Positions 10,959 through 20,967 of a DNA stretch of 64,000 nucleotides are shown piece after piece. The notes under the pieces are model-generated. The model made no database searches, had not been told where the DNA came from, and saw only the letters and a program-made list of their open reading frames with translations. Location of the stretch: contig CM067373.1 in assembly GCA_034401795.1 (NCBI GenBank), forward strand, positions 84,971,054 to 85,035,053. The letters are read 5' to 3'. The first letter of the stretch is position 1. Every line of letters begins with the position of its first letter. The stretch is from Chaetoderma sp. LZ-2023a (taxonomy: Eukaryota; Mollusca; Caudofoveata; Chaetodermatida; Chaetodermatidae). A program made the translations under genes and the position numbers.

Positions 10959-13068
10959 TTGGTTTTGAGTTCGCTAACCTTAACTATCTTGCTCATTGTC
11001 CTTGTCCTTGTCCTGTTTCAGAGACCTGGTTGCCCGTCCTGCGGGAGGTTTCTGAAGAATAGATTCGTACCGCACTTGTGCTTCAGCTGCAGTCCCTGTG
11101 GACCGTTGCTGAAGTGCGATGTATGTAAGCAGTGGGGGGGAGATCTAATGTCTGATTTTCTCTCATTGCAGGCAAGGGAGAAGGTGATGGAGGAAGAGAG
11201 GAAGAAGAAGAAGGAGGGTAGTAGGAAGGGTAAGAAGAAGGCCTCATCCGCGGTGGATATGGAGGCCTTCAGGTCCGAAATGTTGCAAGAGATGCAGAGG
11301 ACAATAAAGGATTTGGTCCCAGAGTTGCTTCGCGGCATGCTCCCTGGGCCAGCTCCTTTGTTGTCCTCGGCATCTGCTTACGAGCAGGTGATCCCCGCCT
11401 CTGAATCCGGTCTCTAGGTCCGGTCCGTTTGTGGATTCAGAGGTGGCCCCTTTGTTGGGGGCAGTCCAAGACCCTGGCAGCAGGCATGGCGCCGCGCCGA
11501 GGGGCCGTGGACAACGGTTGTTGCTGGGACCCGCGGTCTGCTCATCAGACCCTGGGTATCCGCGCGCCGCGGGTGTCAAAGCCTCCTATGGCACCTTTCC
11601 TGGCCAGTCCGGGTTAGCTCTCTTTGCTGACCCGGATTCTAATCTTTCTGGCCAGGAGGAAGAGGATCTCCTGCTAGGGTCGCCTTCTGAGGACGTGGCC
11701 ATGGAATACGACGTCCGTGCACCCCTCGCGGGGAATACAGACGACGTGTTCCGTGGTTCTACTCTCGCAGGAGTAGATTTCACGGTCCAGAAGGTGTCCC
11801 CGGGCGGTGCTGTTGACCACGGATACCGCATACCTCGGCTTGCCGATGGTGTCGCTGGTGCTGGTCAGGGCCGCGGTAGGGCGGTGTTTACCCCACGCTC
11901 TGCCACGGCGCCTGCTCCTGGTCAAGCCGCGGAGTTTAGCATGCCTGCTCTCTCGGGCCCGCATGCTTTTCCGGGCTTGCCAGGGGTATTAGCTTATCCG
12001 CCGTCGACGTCAACTGCGAGTGCTCTGGAGGAAGACGAAGGCCCTCGTCTAGTAGAGCGCTCGCAGTTAGCCACGGAGGAGGATTGGTCGGACGCTTGCC
12101 AGTGGCTGGTAAGTGTTCGGCCCGATCTACCCGTGGAGCTGCCAGCTAGCCAGCGTGACCATAGGCCGTGGTTAGCTGGTAGGCCGGCGGCTACCGCTAT
12201 GCCATCTCTGCCGCTGGCTGAGCATGTCGTGGACATGTTCGAAGCGGCGGAGGCGTCCATTAAGGTTAATGGACGTCTCGCGAAGGCCCCTCGCGAGGTG
12301 GCGAAGCGTTGCCGCATCGTGCCCCTGGAATACCAGCGGTACGGTGTGGTGCCAAAGCCAAGCGTGGATGATCGCGCGGCTTTAGGCGAAGATGCGCGGC
12401 CGGGCTCCCGTTCTGACACGGGAGTCTTGTGCTCAAACGCGTTGCGTTCGGCGAATGCCGCGCTGCGTGATGCGGAGGAGAGTGGGAGGGCGTCGATTGC
12501 CGCTCTGTCCCACGTCTCCCAGCTGCTACAGGGGGTGGTAGCGGCCTCCGCATCACGCCAGCCAAGCCCGGTAACAGTCCAGAGAGCCATCCAGGATGGT
12601 ATCAACCTGGCTTTGGACTGTTTGACGCGGGCGGTGACCAGAAGTGTCCGGGCGAGGCGCACGTTTGCGCTTGACAATCTGTGCCCGTCCCAGGACCTGT
12701 ATAATAGGCTGCTGCGGACGCCTATGACAGGTCCTGGTCTCTTTGGAGGTGAGGGATGCAGGCACCTCCAGGAGACGGTCACTCTGGTTAACAACCAGAG
12801 GGCGCTGCGTGAACAATTTGAGGTGCTCCGGCGGGAGCGTGTTCGCGCGGCACCCCCTGCGTATCGTCCTCTGCAGGCTCGAGGTGGTGCTGGCCAGGTC
12901 AGGGGCCAGCCACCGTCGCAACGTAGGCCTAGGCCACGTGCGATTCGGCCAGCAGCGAGGGGGGCGCAGGCTCCCCAGCCGCACCCAGCCAGACAGCCGC
13001 CCGCGCACCGTGGTGCGCGCGGCGCTGGACGGGGCGCGCGGGGATCTGGTCGCGGCAATCGGGCCTGA
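10959..13068 (+). CDS. DIRS gag-like frames
   Basis: Fossil element part. A first open stretch (10959-11417) has a CxxC-rich segment (CPSCGRFL, CFSCSPCG, CDVCKQWGG) followed by a lysine/glutamate-rich coiled-coil-like run. The second (11431-13068, 545 residues) is arginine- and alanine-rich. Its last part matches in style the gag-like protein at 6641-7429 (PLEYQRYGV, LDCLTRAVTRSVRARR) and ends in an RG-rich tail of the RNA-binding type. Gag identity is by position upstream of RT and by similarity between the two DIRS families; no capsid fold can be shown by eye. Confidence 0.65.
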
Positions 13069-15199
13069 TGGCCTGGTTACCGCGGTGGGAACCACTCCGG
13101 TGTTTCACGCCGAGAGGACAGTGCCACTCTGGCACTCCTTATGTCCACCTCTATCCCTAGGTGGACCGGTGGGCGGCCGTTTGGCCGGCCACTTGCCAGA
13201 GTGGAAGCGGTTGACTCAGGACCGTTTAGTCTTGCGATGGCTTTCCGTCGGGTATCGTCCCGACTGGTTGACAGGCCCGCCATCGCGACTGTCTCTCGCG
13301 CCGATCTGGACTCCTATTCCACGGGATCCGGATCAGAGGTTGTGTATAGAGGAGGAAATAAATTCCCTCATACTAAAAGAAGCCATTCAGCCGGCACAAA
13401 GGTGCCCGGGCTTCTATTCAACCCTCTTCTTAGTGAAGAAAAACACCGGAGGGTGGAGGCCGATTCTCAACCTCAAGCCTTTGAACAAGTTCTTAGAGAC
13501 GCCCAGTTTCAAGATGGAGACTGTGCGCTCGGTGTTGGCGGGGTTGGAGCGAGGAATGTGGACCGCTTCCATAGATTTGAAGGATGCGTATTTCCACATT
13601 CCCATAGAGAGGAGTTTCCGTCGCTTCCTGAGATTCGCATTTCAGGGCCGGCGGTGGGAATTCAGGGTGTTACCCTTCGGGATTTCCACGGCTCCTCGGG
13701 TCTTCACCCGTGTGGTTCTCGCGATCACTGCATACCTCCACAGGAGAAGCATAGCAGTCCACACGTACATAGACGACTGGCTGTTGAAAGCACACACCCG
13801 GGAATCGGTGTCAGCCAATCTGGAGATTGTTTTGAAAACTCTCTCGGACTTGGGCTGGATGATCAATTTCCCGAAATCAGAGCTAACTCCATCCCAGAAG
13901 TTTGTTTACCTGGGCATGTTCTTCGATCTGGAGACGGGGTATGTGTACCCCACTCAGGAGAGGGTTCAAATACTCATCTCGGTAATACAGTCGGTGTGCG
14001 ACAGTCGTCATGTCCTGGCGCGGGTTTACTTGAGAATGCTGGGCTTGATGGTTTCTTTGGAACCAGTCATTCCGCAGGCCGCCTTGCGCAGGCGCCCGAT
14101 CCAGTTGTTTCTCATGACACAGTGGACCCAGAGTTCAGGTTCGCTGGACTCGAACTTGTCAGTGTTGGCGCCTCTGATTCACCACCTGCAATGGTGGTTG
14201 AATACAGAGAATCTCTTGCCGGGGGTTTTGCTAACCCCTCCCCACCCTCAGGTGACTGTGTATACAGATGCATCGATGGAGGGGTGGGGAGCTTGTCTGG
14301 AAGAGTCCACAGTATCAGGGCTTTGGGATCTGGATCAGTCCAAGGAACATATCAATCTACTAGAGCTAAGAGCAGTAGTCCTGGGCCTGGAACATTTCTT
14401 ACAGAAAGTTCAGGGCAAGATTGTTCTAATTCGTTCAGACAACTCAACAGTAGTGACTTACATAAACCGCCAGGGCGGAACGAAGTCGCCCAGTCTCTGT
14501 ATGATGACATGGAAACTGCTTTGTTGGTGCCTGGATCATGGGATCACCTTGAAGGCAGTTCATATTCCGGGGAGGTTAAATCTGCTAGCAGACTCATTGA
14601 GCCGAAGGATGAGTGTTTTACCCACGGAATGGCAACTAAATCAATGTGTGACGGATCGTCTGTTCGACCATTGGGGAAAACCCAACATAGATTTGTTCGC
14701 AACGAAGAAGAATGCGAAGATGACGACGTACGTCTCTCCGATTCCAGACCCAAGCGCTTTCGCAACAGATGCGTTAGCTATCAGCTGGGAGGGAATGTAT
14801 GCATACGCATTCCCCCCAGCAATCCTGATTCCAAAGGTGCTTCAGAAAATCAGGCAGCAGGAGTGCCAAGTGCTTCTGATCGCCCCGGATTGGCCAAGCC
14901 GATCGTGGTATACGGATCTGCTGGACCTTCTGGTCTGCAATCCGGTTCCGCTGCCTCTGATGGACGACCTTATCTTCCAGGGCAAGGCCCTTCACGACAA
15001 TCCGTCAATGTTCCGATTGACTGCGTGGATGTTGTCAAGGAATCTAGAATTAAGGAGGGCTTTTCTGAGCAAGCGGCCATGTTTATGGCCAAAGCCAGGA
15101 GGGGGTCAACCTCCAGAGCATATAATTATAAAATCAACAGATTTGCAGAGTGGTGCTCAGAAAGATGTATTGATCCAATGCAATCATCTATTCAGGTAG
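12743..15199 (+). CDS. DIRS reverse transcriptase and RNase H frame
   Basis: Fossil element part, an 818-residue open frame overlapping the gag-like frame at its start. Reverse transcriptase motifs start near 13430 (LFLVKKN, GGWRPILNLK), continue through SIDLKDAYFHIP and LPFGISTAPRVFT, and reach the catalytic YIDD at about 13766-13777. RNase H follows with VYTDASMEGWG (about 14252), LLELRAV and RSDNSTVVTYINRQGG, then HIPGRLNLLADSLSR. This is the DIRS-type RT-RNase H order. The recombinase frame overlaps its 3' part in a different phase. Confidence 0.88.
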   Translation: MEVRDAGTSRRRSLWLTTRGRCVNNLRCSGGSVFARHPLRIVLCRLEVVLARSGASHRRNVGLGHVRFGQQRGGRRLPSRTQPDSRPRTVVRAALDGARGDLVAAIGPDGLVTAVGTTPVFHAERTVPLWHSLCPPLSLGGPVGGRLAGHLPEWKRLTQDRLVLRWLSVGYRPDWLTGPPSRLSLAPIWTPIPRDPDQRLCIEEEINSLILKEAIQPAQRCPGFYSTLFLVKKNTGGWRPILNLKPLNKFLETPSFKMETVRSVLAGLERGMWTASIDLKDAYFHIPIERSFRRFLRFAFQGRRWEFRVLPFGISTAPRVFTRVVLAITAYLHRRSIAVHTYIDDWLLKAHTRESVSANLEIVLKTLSDLGWMINFPKSELTPSQKFVYLGMFFDLETGYVYPTQERVQILISVIQSVCDSRHVLARVYLRMLGLMVSLEPVIPQAALRRRPIQLFLMTQWTQSSGSLDSNLSVLAPLIHHLQWWLNTENLLPGVLLTPPHPQVTVYTDASMEGWGACLEESTVSGLWDLDQSKEHINLLELRAVVLGLEHFLQKVQGKIVLIRSDNSTVVTYINRQGGTKSPSLCMMTWKLLCWCLDHGITLKAVHIPGRLNLLADSLSRRMSVLPTEWQLNQCVTDRLFDHWGKPNIDLFATKKNAKMTTYVSPIPDPSAFATDALAISWEGMYAYAFPPAILIPKVLQKIRQQECQVLLIAPDWPSRSWYTDLLDLLVCNPVPLPLMDDLIFQGKALHDNPSMFRLTAWMLSRNLELRRAFLSKRPCLWPKPGGGQPPEHIIIKSTDLQSGAQKDVLIQCNHLFR

Positions 15200-16029
15200 T
15201 GGCTGATTTCCTCTGTCACCTATATGATGCCTATAGCCTCAAGCCTAACTCTATTGCTGGTTATAAATCGGCTTTAATGACTGTTATTCCTTGCTTGGCT
15301 AATAGGGGGAGTGATGAAGTAAGTACATTAAATGTATTAATTAAAGGCATGGGCAATCTAAGACCAAGGAATCCTCCACTGATTCCGTCTTGGAGTTTAT
15401 CACTGGTGCTCCAGGTGCTAGGTGATAAGCCTTTTGAACCACTTAGTTCCATTTCTATGAAAATGTTAACTCTTAAAACTGTATTTTTAATTGCTGCGGC
15501 CTCGGCGAGGCGTAGGAGTGAAATTCACGCCTTATCAGCCGAGGTTGACCGTTTTGTGGTTACAGGGGAAGGCCTTAAGCTTCTACCTAGGATTAATTTC
15601 TTGTCTAAAAATCAGTCATTGAAATATCCAGGTCAGCCTATTTTTTTGCCATCTTTAACTAGATATGATCCTAATTCTAAAGTATGGTGCCCCGTACGGG
15701 CGCTGCTCCGGTACAAACAGCGTACTTCGGAGTGGCGTACCGACCAGTCAGCATTATGGGTGTCATATATTGAACCCCATGGTAGGGCGTCTAAGGACAC
15801 CATTTCTAGGTGGATTGTGGAATGTATTCAATTTTGTCACAAATCCGCCACCGGGCGACAGGTTGACGTGGCCAAGGCTCACAGTGTCCGCGGTGTCGTA
15901 CATCCACTGCCCTGTTTAATGGGGTCCCTGTGGATGATATTATGTCAGTGGCTCAGTGGCACTGTGAGTCAAGTTTTACAGACCATTACCTCCGTGACAC
16001 CTCTAACCCTCTCGCCTTGTCGATTTTGA
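13141..16029 (+). CDS. DIRS tyrosine recombinase frame (overlapping RT)
   Basis: Fossil element part. The frame is open over 962 codons, but recognisable recombinase sequence is confined to about its last third (from around 15050): an N-terminal SAM-like core-binding segment (SRAYNYKINRFAEWC, VVADFLCHLY, SIAGYKSALM) and the catalytic domain starting at ASARRRSEIHALSAE, with the later HSVRG box. It is the integrase of DIRS elements and acts on a circular DNA intermediate. The first two thirds are probably the overlapped RT region read in another phase and need not be translated. Confidence 0.82.
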   Translation: MSTSIPRWTGGRPFGRPLARVEAVDSGPFSLAMAFRRVSSRLVDRPAIATVSRADLDSYSTGSGSEVVYRGGNKFPHTKRSHSAGTKVPGLLFNPLLSEEKHRRVEADSQPQAFEQVLRDAQFQDGDCALGVGGVGARNVDRFHRFEGCVFPHSHREEFPSLPEIRISGPAVGIQGVTLRDFHGSSGLHPCGSRDHCIPPQEKHSSPHVHRRLAVESTHPGIGVSQSGDCFENSLGLGLDDQFPEIRANSIPEVCLPGHVLRSGDGVCVPHSGEGSNTHLGNTVGVRQSSCPGAGLLENAGLDGFFGTSHSAGRLAQAPDPVVSHDTVDPEFRFAGLELVSVGASDSPPAMVVEYRESLAGGFANPSPPSGDCVYRCIDGGVGSLSGRVHSIRALGSGSVQGTYQSTRAKSSSPGPGTFLTESSGQDCSNSFRQLNSSDLHKPPGRNEVAQSLYDDMETALLVPGSWDHLEGSSYSGEVKSASRLIEPKDECFTHGMATKSMCDGSSVRPLGKTQHRFVRNEEECEDDDVRLSDSRPKRFRNRCVSYQLGGNVCIRIPPSNPDSKGASENQAAGVPSASDRPGLAKPIVVYGSAGPSGLQSGSAASDGRPYLPGQGPSRQSVNVPIDCVDVVKESRIKEGFSEQAAMFMAKARRGSTSRAYNYKINRFAEWCSERCIDPMQSSIQVVADFLCHLYDAYSLKPNSIAGYKSALMTVIPCLANRGSDEVSTLNVLIKGMGNLRPRNPPLIPSWSLSLVLQVLGDKPFEPLSSISMKMLTLKTVFLIAAASARRRSEIHALSAEVDRFVVTGEGLKLLPRINFLSKNQSLKYPGQPIFLPSLTRYDPNSKVWCPVRALLRYKQRTSEWRTDQSALWVSYIEPHGRASKDTISRWIVECIQFCHKSATGRQVDVAKAHSVRGVVHPLPCLMGSLWMILCQWLSGTVSQVLQTITSVTPLTLSPCRF

Positions 16030-16564
16030 AACAATAACCGCTTTATGTTGTGAAGAGTGCTTCCGCATTGCTTATATACTTCGCCATTCAGCGACGGTGA
16101 CAACCACTTGTCGGGACTGTATCATCCTTCTCTACTGGAATCGTGATGACAGTTTCCTAGTACAACAAGGTCAGTCTTGTTCATGTGTTGTTCATTGTGT
16201 TGTATTGTCACGTTACCCAGTGTTATTAATATGGTGATGGTTTATGTGGGTTGTGGTTCTTTAGAGAGAGTATACGAAAATGGAGCCTTTTCGTCTCTGT
16301 CCTATAGTACTTGGCACTAGTACGAAGAGAGCATGTAGGACATTGAGGTCATTTAATCTTCCTCCCAAGGGGGGGGGGGGAGCGCATATGACAAATCGGT
16401 CATCTCTCAGACATCGGTTGTGTTATCCGATGGGTTATCAAATCCTGACTGTGTTTTCACACAGTTTCAGACGTCATAAGTGCCTTAAACGCTTGAAAGC
16501 GTATAGGGAAGAGCTGGTCTTTTGACCTCGCCTCCCTCCCGCCAGATTCACTTTCGAATTCTGG
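16030..16564 (+). other. 3' non-coding region of DIRS family 1
   Basis: No gene is seen. It contains a run of G residues (about 16370-16380) and closely matches 2162-2690 of the other copy. Confidence 0.7.
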
Positions 16565-16661
16565 CAATATCAAAAGTATTAGGGAGGTAAGTATACTCTT
16601 GATGTGAAATAAACGAAATCTAGGATTTCTTTTTTCACGAGAGAGTTGATACTTACCTCCC
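16565..16661. repeat. Internal complementary region of DIRS family 1
   Basis: The first half is the complement of the left outer end (GGTAAGTATACTCTTGATGT) and the second half the complement of the right outer end (CTAGGATTTCTTTTTTCACG), joined at TGAAATAAACG. This is the template for end joining during DIRS circle formation. Confidence 0.9.
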
Positions 16662-16729
16662 TAGATACGGACCCGGCCTCTCCGCCCCACAGAGGCTCGG
16701 TCTTCAGGCTCTTGGTAGTTGCATGTGTT

Positions 16730-16907
16730 AGCCAATAAATGAGCCAGAGGAAGTAGTAGTCGGCGCATGCGCGGTGGTGGGGCGAGCATCCGCCGGACTA
16801 CCTCTGACTCCCTGCCCAGTAGGGGCACCTAACTGTTTTTAATCTGAGTGTTTTATTGAGTGAAAGCCGATATTTAGCAATATCAAAAGTATTAGGGAGG
16901 TAAGTAT
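16730..16907 (+). repeat. Right inverted terminal repeat of DIRS family 1
   Basis: Runs from AGCCAATAAATGAG to AGTATTAGGGAGGTAAGTAT and pairs with 9940-10119. The unique right end CTCTCGTGAAAAAAGAAATC follows up to about 16946. Confidence 0.9.
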
Positions 16908-16946
16908 CAACTCTCTCGTGAAAAAAGAAATCCTAGATTTCGTTTA

Positions 16947-18063
16947 TTTACCAAGAATAGATCTATCTATATGTATGTAGGAATAGCTTCTATACATGCT
17001 ATAAGTGGACAGTTTTTGAAACATGAATTTCTTTAGCAATTTATTGTTCAAGCCAGACAAAAATGGCAGCTGGAGGGTTTTTGTGACATGTTCATTTATA
17101 AGCAAAGAAAAGGCTATTTTTGAAAATTTACCACTGGAATGATTGGCTTGATAATCAAGCCAGTTATTGCAGAGTCGAATTCTCAAAACATAGTGTTCTC
17201 AGTGTGTATGTGTGTCTGTATGTGCACGCAGAGGTCAAAATGTTTGAAAAATCGAAGTCATCCATGTCAATGATCTCACATTTAATGAGGTCATCCAAAC
17301 TGAACTGAGGTGATCCTTTCATAATAAGCAATTCAAATTTCCAGGATTTGAATTCATCCATGGATGACCTCGCCTAAAATTTAGGTCATCCATAGCAATT
17401 TGAGGTCTTAAAAATGAGTGGAAGAGTGAACATTTTGACCCCTGCATGCACATGTGTTGTTTTCAGGGTGATCTTAGGAATCAAATTTAAACATATACAT
17501 GTATTCCTGGAATTCAGATATGTAACTGAATCTACTCCACCCCCCCCCCCCCCCCAAAAAAAAAGACCACCATCCACCCCACACACACACACACACACCC
17601 ACATGAGAGTTGAGAAATCATTGACTACCTCTGTTCAGTCTTTATTCCACACAATGCACACTTAGATTCCTAAGATCACATGGGAAAACAATAACACAGG
17701 CACGCACGCACGCACTCACTTGAAGAATAATAATAATATCAAAAATAAAATATTTATACTGAAGAATTTATGTAGTTTATACCGCCTTAGAAAGTAACTT
17801 CTACTCTGGTTGCATAAATATGAAGGGAACAACCATGTTTAGACTACTGGCAGACTCAGCAAATCAGAGAACGTCGGCGGGTAGATGGCAGCATGCAGCA
17901 ATTTTCCGAATAGTCAGAAAGCTTGTAAAAGTCAGAAACTCACTTGCACCCTAACAGAATGTATATTTCTTGCATTGTAAATAATTTGTCCTACCTGGTC
18001 TAAAACATGCAAATGGTTAATGGTAGCTTAGATAAACACAGTCATGTTCTTTGTATATTGCAG
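16947..18063. repeat. Intron with a family B copy, inverted repeats and simple repeats
   Basis: A family B foldback copy lies at about 17050-17200 (centre GGCTTGATAATCAAGCC). Two inverted pairs follow: GTGCACGCAGAGGTCAAAAT (about 17222) with ATTTTGACCCCTGCATGCAC (about 17432), and TGATCTTAGGAATC (17469) with its complement near 17664. A C run is at 17538-17554 and a short CA repeat at about 17580-17598. The intron ends in ATTGCAG before the exon at 18064. Confidence 0.65.
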
Positions 18064-18128
18064 ACATGGCAGCTTGGTTAGCAAAGAATGGACCAATCTC
18101 TATAGGAATTAATGCTTTTGCTATGCAG
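18064..18128 (+). CDS. CTSF: Cathepsin F-like cysteine protease, exon
   Basis: Follows ATTGCAG and ends CAG|GTATGT. It enters in phase 1 (closing an aspartate codon) and leaves in phase 0. It reads DMAAWLAKNGPISIGINAF then AMQ. Human cathepsin F has AAWLAKRGPISVAINAF then GMQ at this point, a very close match. It forms a core strand of the right-hand domain and brings in the residue before the histidine region. The exon is intact and short (65 bases), between introns of 8.8 and 12.3 kb. Confidence 0.94.
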
Positions 18129-18180
18129 GTATGTTTTTTGCCCTTGTCCCGTAAGTGGAAAATGGTACATGTATTGTGAT

Positions 18181-18181
18181 C

Positions 18182-18212
<31 letters not shown>

Positions 18213-18290
18213 TGCGTGCATGTGTGTGCGTGTGCGCGCGTGCATGTGTATGCGCTTGTGTGTGTGCTTGTGTGTGTGTCTATCATGTCT
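18181..18290. repeat. GT/GC-rich simple repeat
   Basis: Mixed TGTG and GCGT repeats just downstream of the donor site; alternating purine-pyrimidine sequence. Confidence 0.85.
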
Positions 18291-18659
18291 GTCTGTCCGG
18301 AGCTGTATTGCAAAACTACTGATCCGATTTGGGTCAAATTTTAACACAACGTAGGAATTTGCTGTACCAGATGATTTCCAGCTTTTGTTTGTGATCCAGA
18401 TAAGAGAACCCGGATTCAGATCAAATGAAATTCTGGATCTGGGGCTATCTCAGAAAATGCAAGTCCGATTTGACTTAAATTTTTACACTAAAAAGGGGTG
18501 CCCTACACCATGATTCCACAATTTTTGTTGTGATCCTGGAGAATTTTTAAACCACCGGAAAATCGAAAAAATCTGGAAATTCCAGAAAATCCAAAAACTA
18601 TATGATGTAACAAAACTGGAGGATGAGGACCTGCAATCTTGTTGTCCATTTTATTATCC
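18291..18659. repeat. Dispersed repeat fragment
   Basis: AAACTACTGATCCGATTTGG and following text recur in altered form at about 21710-21900 (AAAACTACTGATCAGATTTT), so this is a dispersed repeat of unknown type. Confidence 0.5.
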
Positions 18660-18898
18660 TTAACCATTTAGGGGTTGTGCCGGCCAAAACCGGCCTCTGT
18701 TAAGGTCTTGTGAAATGTCCATTTACAGGCCAAGAGAATACAATTTTTGAAAATTTACCACTGGAATGACTGGCTCAATAACTGAGCCAGTCATTCCAAG
18801 TGATAAAATTTCAAAAGTTTTATTCTCTTGACCTGTAAATGGACATTCAGGTGGATATTTTAATTTTCGTGACCAAATTTGACCATTAAATGGTTAAT
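18660..18898. repeat. Family B foldback MITE, copy 5
   Basis: Starts TTAACCATTTAGGGG, has CCATTTACAGGCCAAGAG, a centre GGCTCAATAACTGAGCC and the complement TCTTGACCTGTAAATGG, and ends ACCATTAAATGGTTAA. The TTAA at both ends fits the family. Confidence 0.8.
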
Positions 18899-19084
18899 AA
18901 TTCTTGTTATCATTACTCTGTGCAAAAAGGAAACTCGTCATATACTACAGTACAAATCAGAAATAACTGAACATGTTTTCAAAACTAAATAAAAACATGT
19001 ACTGTTGAATATATTGGACTTAATTTGGTTGGACGCCATTCAAATCAAATGAATGTACTATACGTATTCAGGTGATATAAAAAA

Positions 19085-20967
19085 TAGACGGGAGAAAACA
19101 GCCGAGCAAACTGAATTACTCGGGAACAAATTCTCCTGGGCTGTGGACGCACACGCTATCAGAAGCCGGTAAAGCCGTAGAATCCACCAGGGCCAAACAA
19201 ATCAGAACGTCCAGTCCAGACAATAAGCTAATTAGAAGAAACACTTTGCAAAAATAAAAAAACCGGACAGGCCTTGCCACCAAAGTCAAGACCAAAGAAC
19301 CGGAGACAAACCTTCAACAGAAGACTGGAAACAGAAACATACAGAAACCGTGATCAAAACAGAAACAGAAGAAACCGGGAACCAGACACAGAGTACTGAG
19401 CGAGAGAGGGCACAAGGCCCAGACCGCTTATGTCAAACAACGAGAGGGAAGACGACCTACTAGAAGACATCCACCAGATGGTGCTAAAACTAAAACAGCA
19501 GAGAAGCAGACCCTAATAGGTCCAATAACTATTTTACAAAATTAGAAAAATATTATGTCATTTGCAAATCGTAAACCTATACTATTTGTGTCTTCACCTA
19601 TCAAATCAATGAACACTAATAATACCGGTTCAAACGAAGCCGACAAAACATACCATTCCAAGTTTGTTGTAAATCTTTCTAAAAAGGTAATAGATAAAAA
19701 CACTATTGAAGCACTAGACAAGGGACTAGGATTCTTCCCTACAGTTTATGAACCTGACATGGGCATTCTCAACAGAGACTTGGGCACGTTCTTCAGAAGG
19801 TTACGATTTACTCTACACTTTACTCCCAACCCCTACCCACCCCACCCTTTTGGGTGACACCCAAGAACCATCCACATACCCCATACCCACCCCACTCCCT
19901 CTCCTAACCATACCACAACCAGTTCTCAAAGCAACCATTCTGGAAAGTGTGCTCAAGAAGAAATTCCTGCCAAAATCCAAGTTCAAACAAGATCCAGCCG
20001 CAGATACGCAACTAGATAGCTTCATTTAAAGTTATCAAATTCCAATTCGCTAAACACATCCACCAAAGAAACCTAACTGGCAATTTAAAACCCCCAGAAA
20101 TTTCGGCCATTAAAACCCTTAAGAAACAGACGGATTGCGTCATGAAAAAAGCAGATAACGGACAAGCCACTGTCATTCAAGACACTGTGTATTACATTAG
20201 CGAAGCTTTAAGACAATTATCTGATAAAAATTTCTATCAGGAACTTCAGGATGACAGAACAGAGATCCATACACAATTGGTCCAGAAAAGACTGGACCAG
20301 TTAGTCAGGGATGGTGAGATTAAAGCCGGCATAGCAGCTGGCCTAGTCCCACCACAACCGAAAACCGGCCGTTTCTATTTGCTACCAAAAATCCACAAAG
20401 CAAAAACAGGTGCCCTGTTACCGGGCAGACCTATTATAAGTGGAAATGGCTGCCCAACAGAGCTGATTAGGAGCTTCGTTGACGAACATATAAAAATCCA
20501 CGTCAAAGAAATAAAATCCTACGTTAAGGACACCACTTATTTCATCAGATTAGTGGAAAACTATGGCAAAATCACCAAAGAAACACTTCTTGTCACCATG
20601 GATGTCAAGTCCTTATACACAAATATTCCTAACCAAGAGAGTTTACAAGCAACAGGAAAATTTCTGCGATGCCACAGCTTCCCAGGTACTCTGTCAATAA
20701 GAGGACTACTAAATTGACTAAAATTGGTTTTAGAATTCAACAACTTTGAATTTTATGGTAAACATTACCTCCAGGTAGGTGGTACAGCAATGGGAAGTAA
20801 AGCTGCATATGCACCTATGCATGCATCTTCATGAGCGAGCTAGAAACAAAACTATTAAAAAACGAGCCACACCAGCCATCACTATTCCTCAGATACATAG
20901 ATGACATCTTTATGATCTGGGAGCATGGAGAAAATGCACTGAACGAGTTCATCAACTACAGTACAGA
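19085..20967 (+). mobile_element. Penelope-like retroelement, truncated
   Basis: A degraded Penelope-type reverse transcriptase. An N-terminal piece is at 19555-19857 (KFVVNLSKKVI, LDKGLGFFPT). The main RT block is at 20142-20717: KKADNGQATVI, GRFYLLPKIHK, GRPIISGNGCPTE, SYVKDTTYFI and LVTMDVKSLYTNIP. After that, YGKHYLQVGGTAMGS and the catalytic RYIDDIFMIW (about 20891-20920) appear in another reading frame, so the coding sequence is interrupted more than once. The sequence stops near FINY at about 20967, and no GIY-YIG endonuclease follows, so the 3' part is missing. The 5' stretch 19085-19555 is probably its leader. The RFYLLPKIHK plus TMDVKSLYTNIP set is typical of Penelope-like elements, and I am confident of the class but not the clade. 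Confidence 0.82.

Larger units (their letters stand above)
9924..16946 (+). mobile_element. DIRS-type retrotransposon, family 1, near-whole copy
   Basis: About 7.0 kb inside cathepsin F intron 9300-18063, in the gene's orientation. Order: left inverted terminal repeat, non-coding leader, gag-like frames, RT plus RNase H frame, tyrosine recombinase frame, 3' region, internal complementary region, right inverted terminal repeat. This set of repeats with a tyrosine recombinase is diagnostic of DIRS. The three main frames overlap, as is usual in DIRS elements. It looks whole or nearly so, with at most one or two breaks, and young, since the copy at 1-3073 is closely similar. No target-site duplication is seen, as expected for this family. 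Confidence 0.92.

Noticed and set aside
11994-13058. Long minus-strand open frame (354 codons) opposite the DIRS gag-like region
   Set aside because: It is the antisense shadow of a GC-rich, arginine-rich frame and shows no domain.
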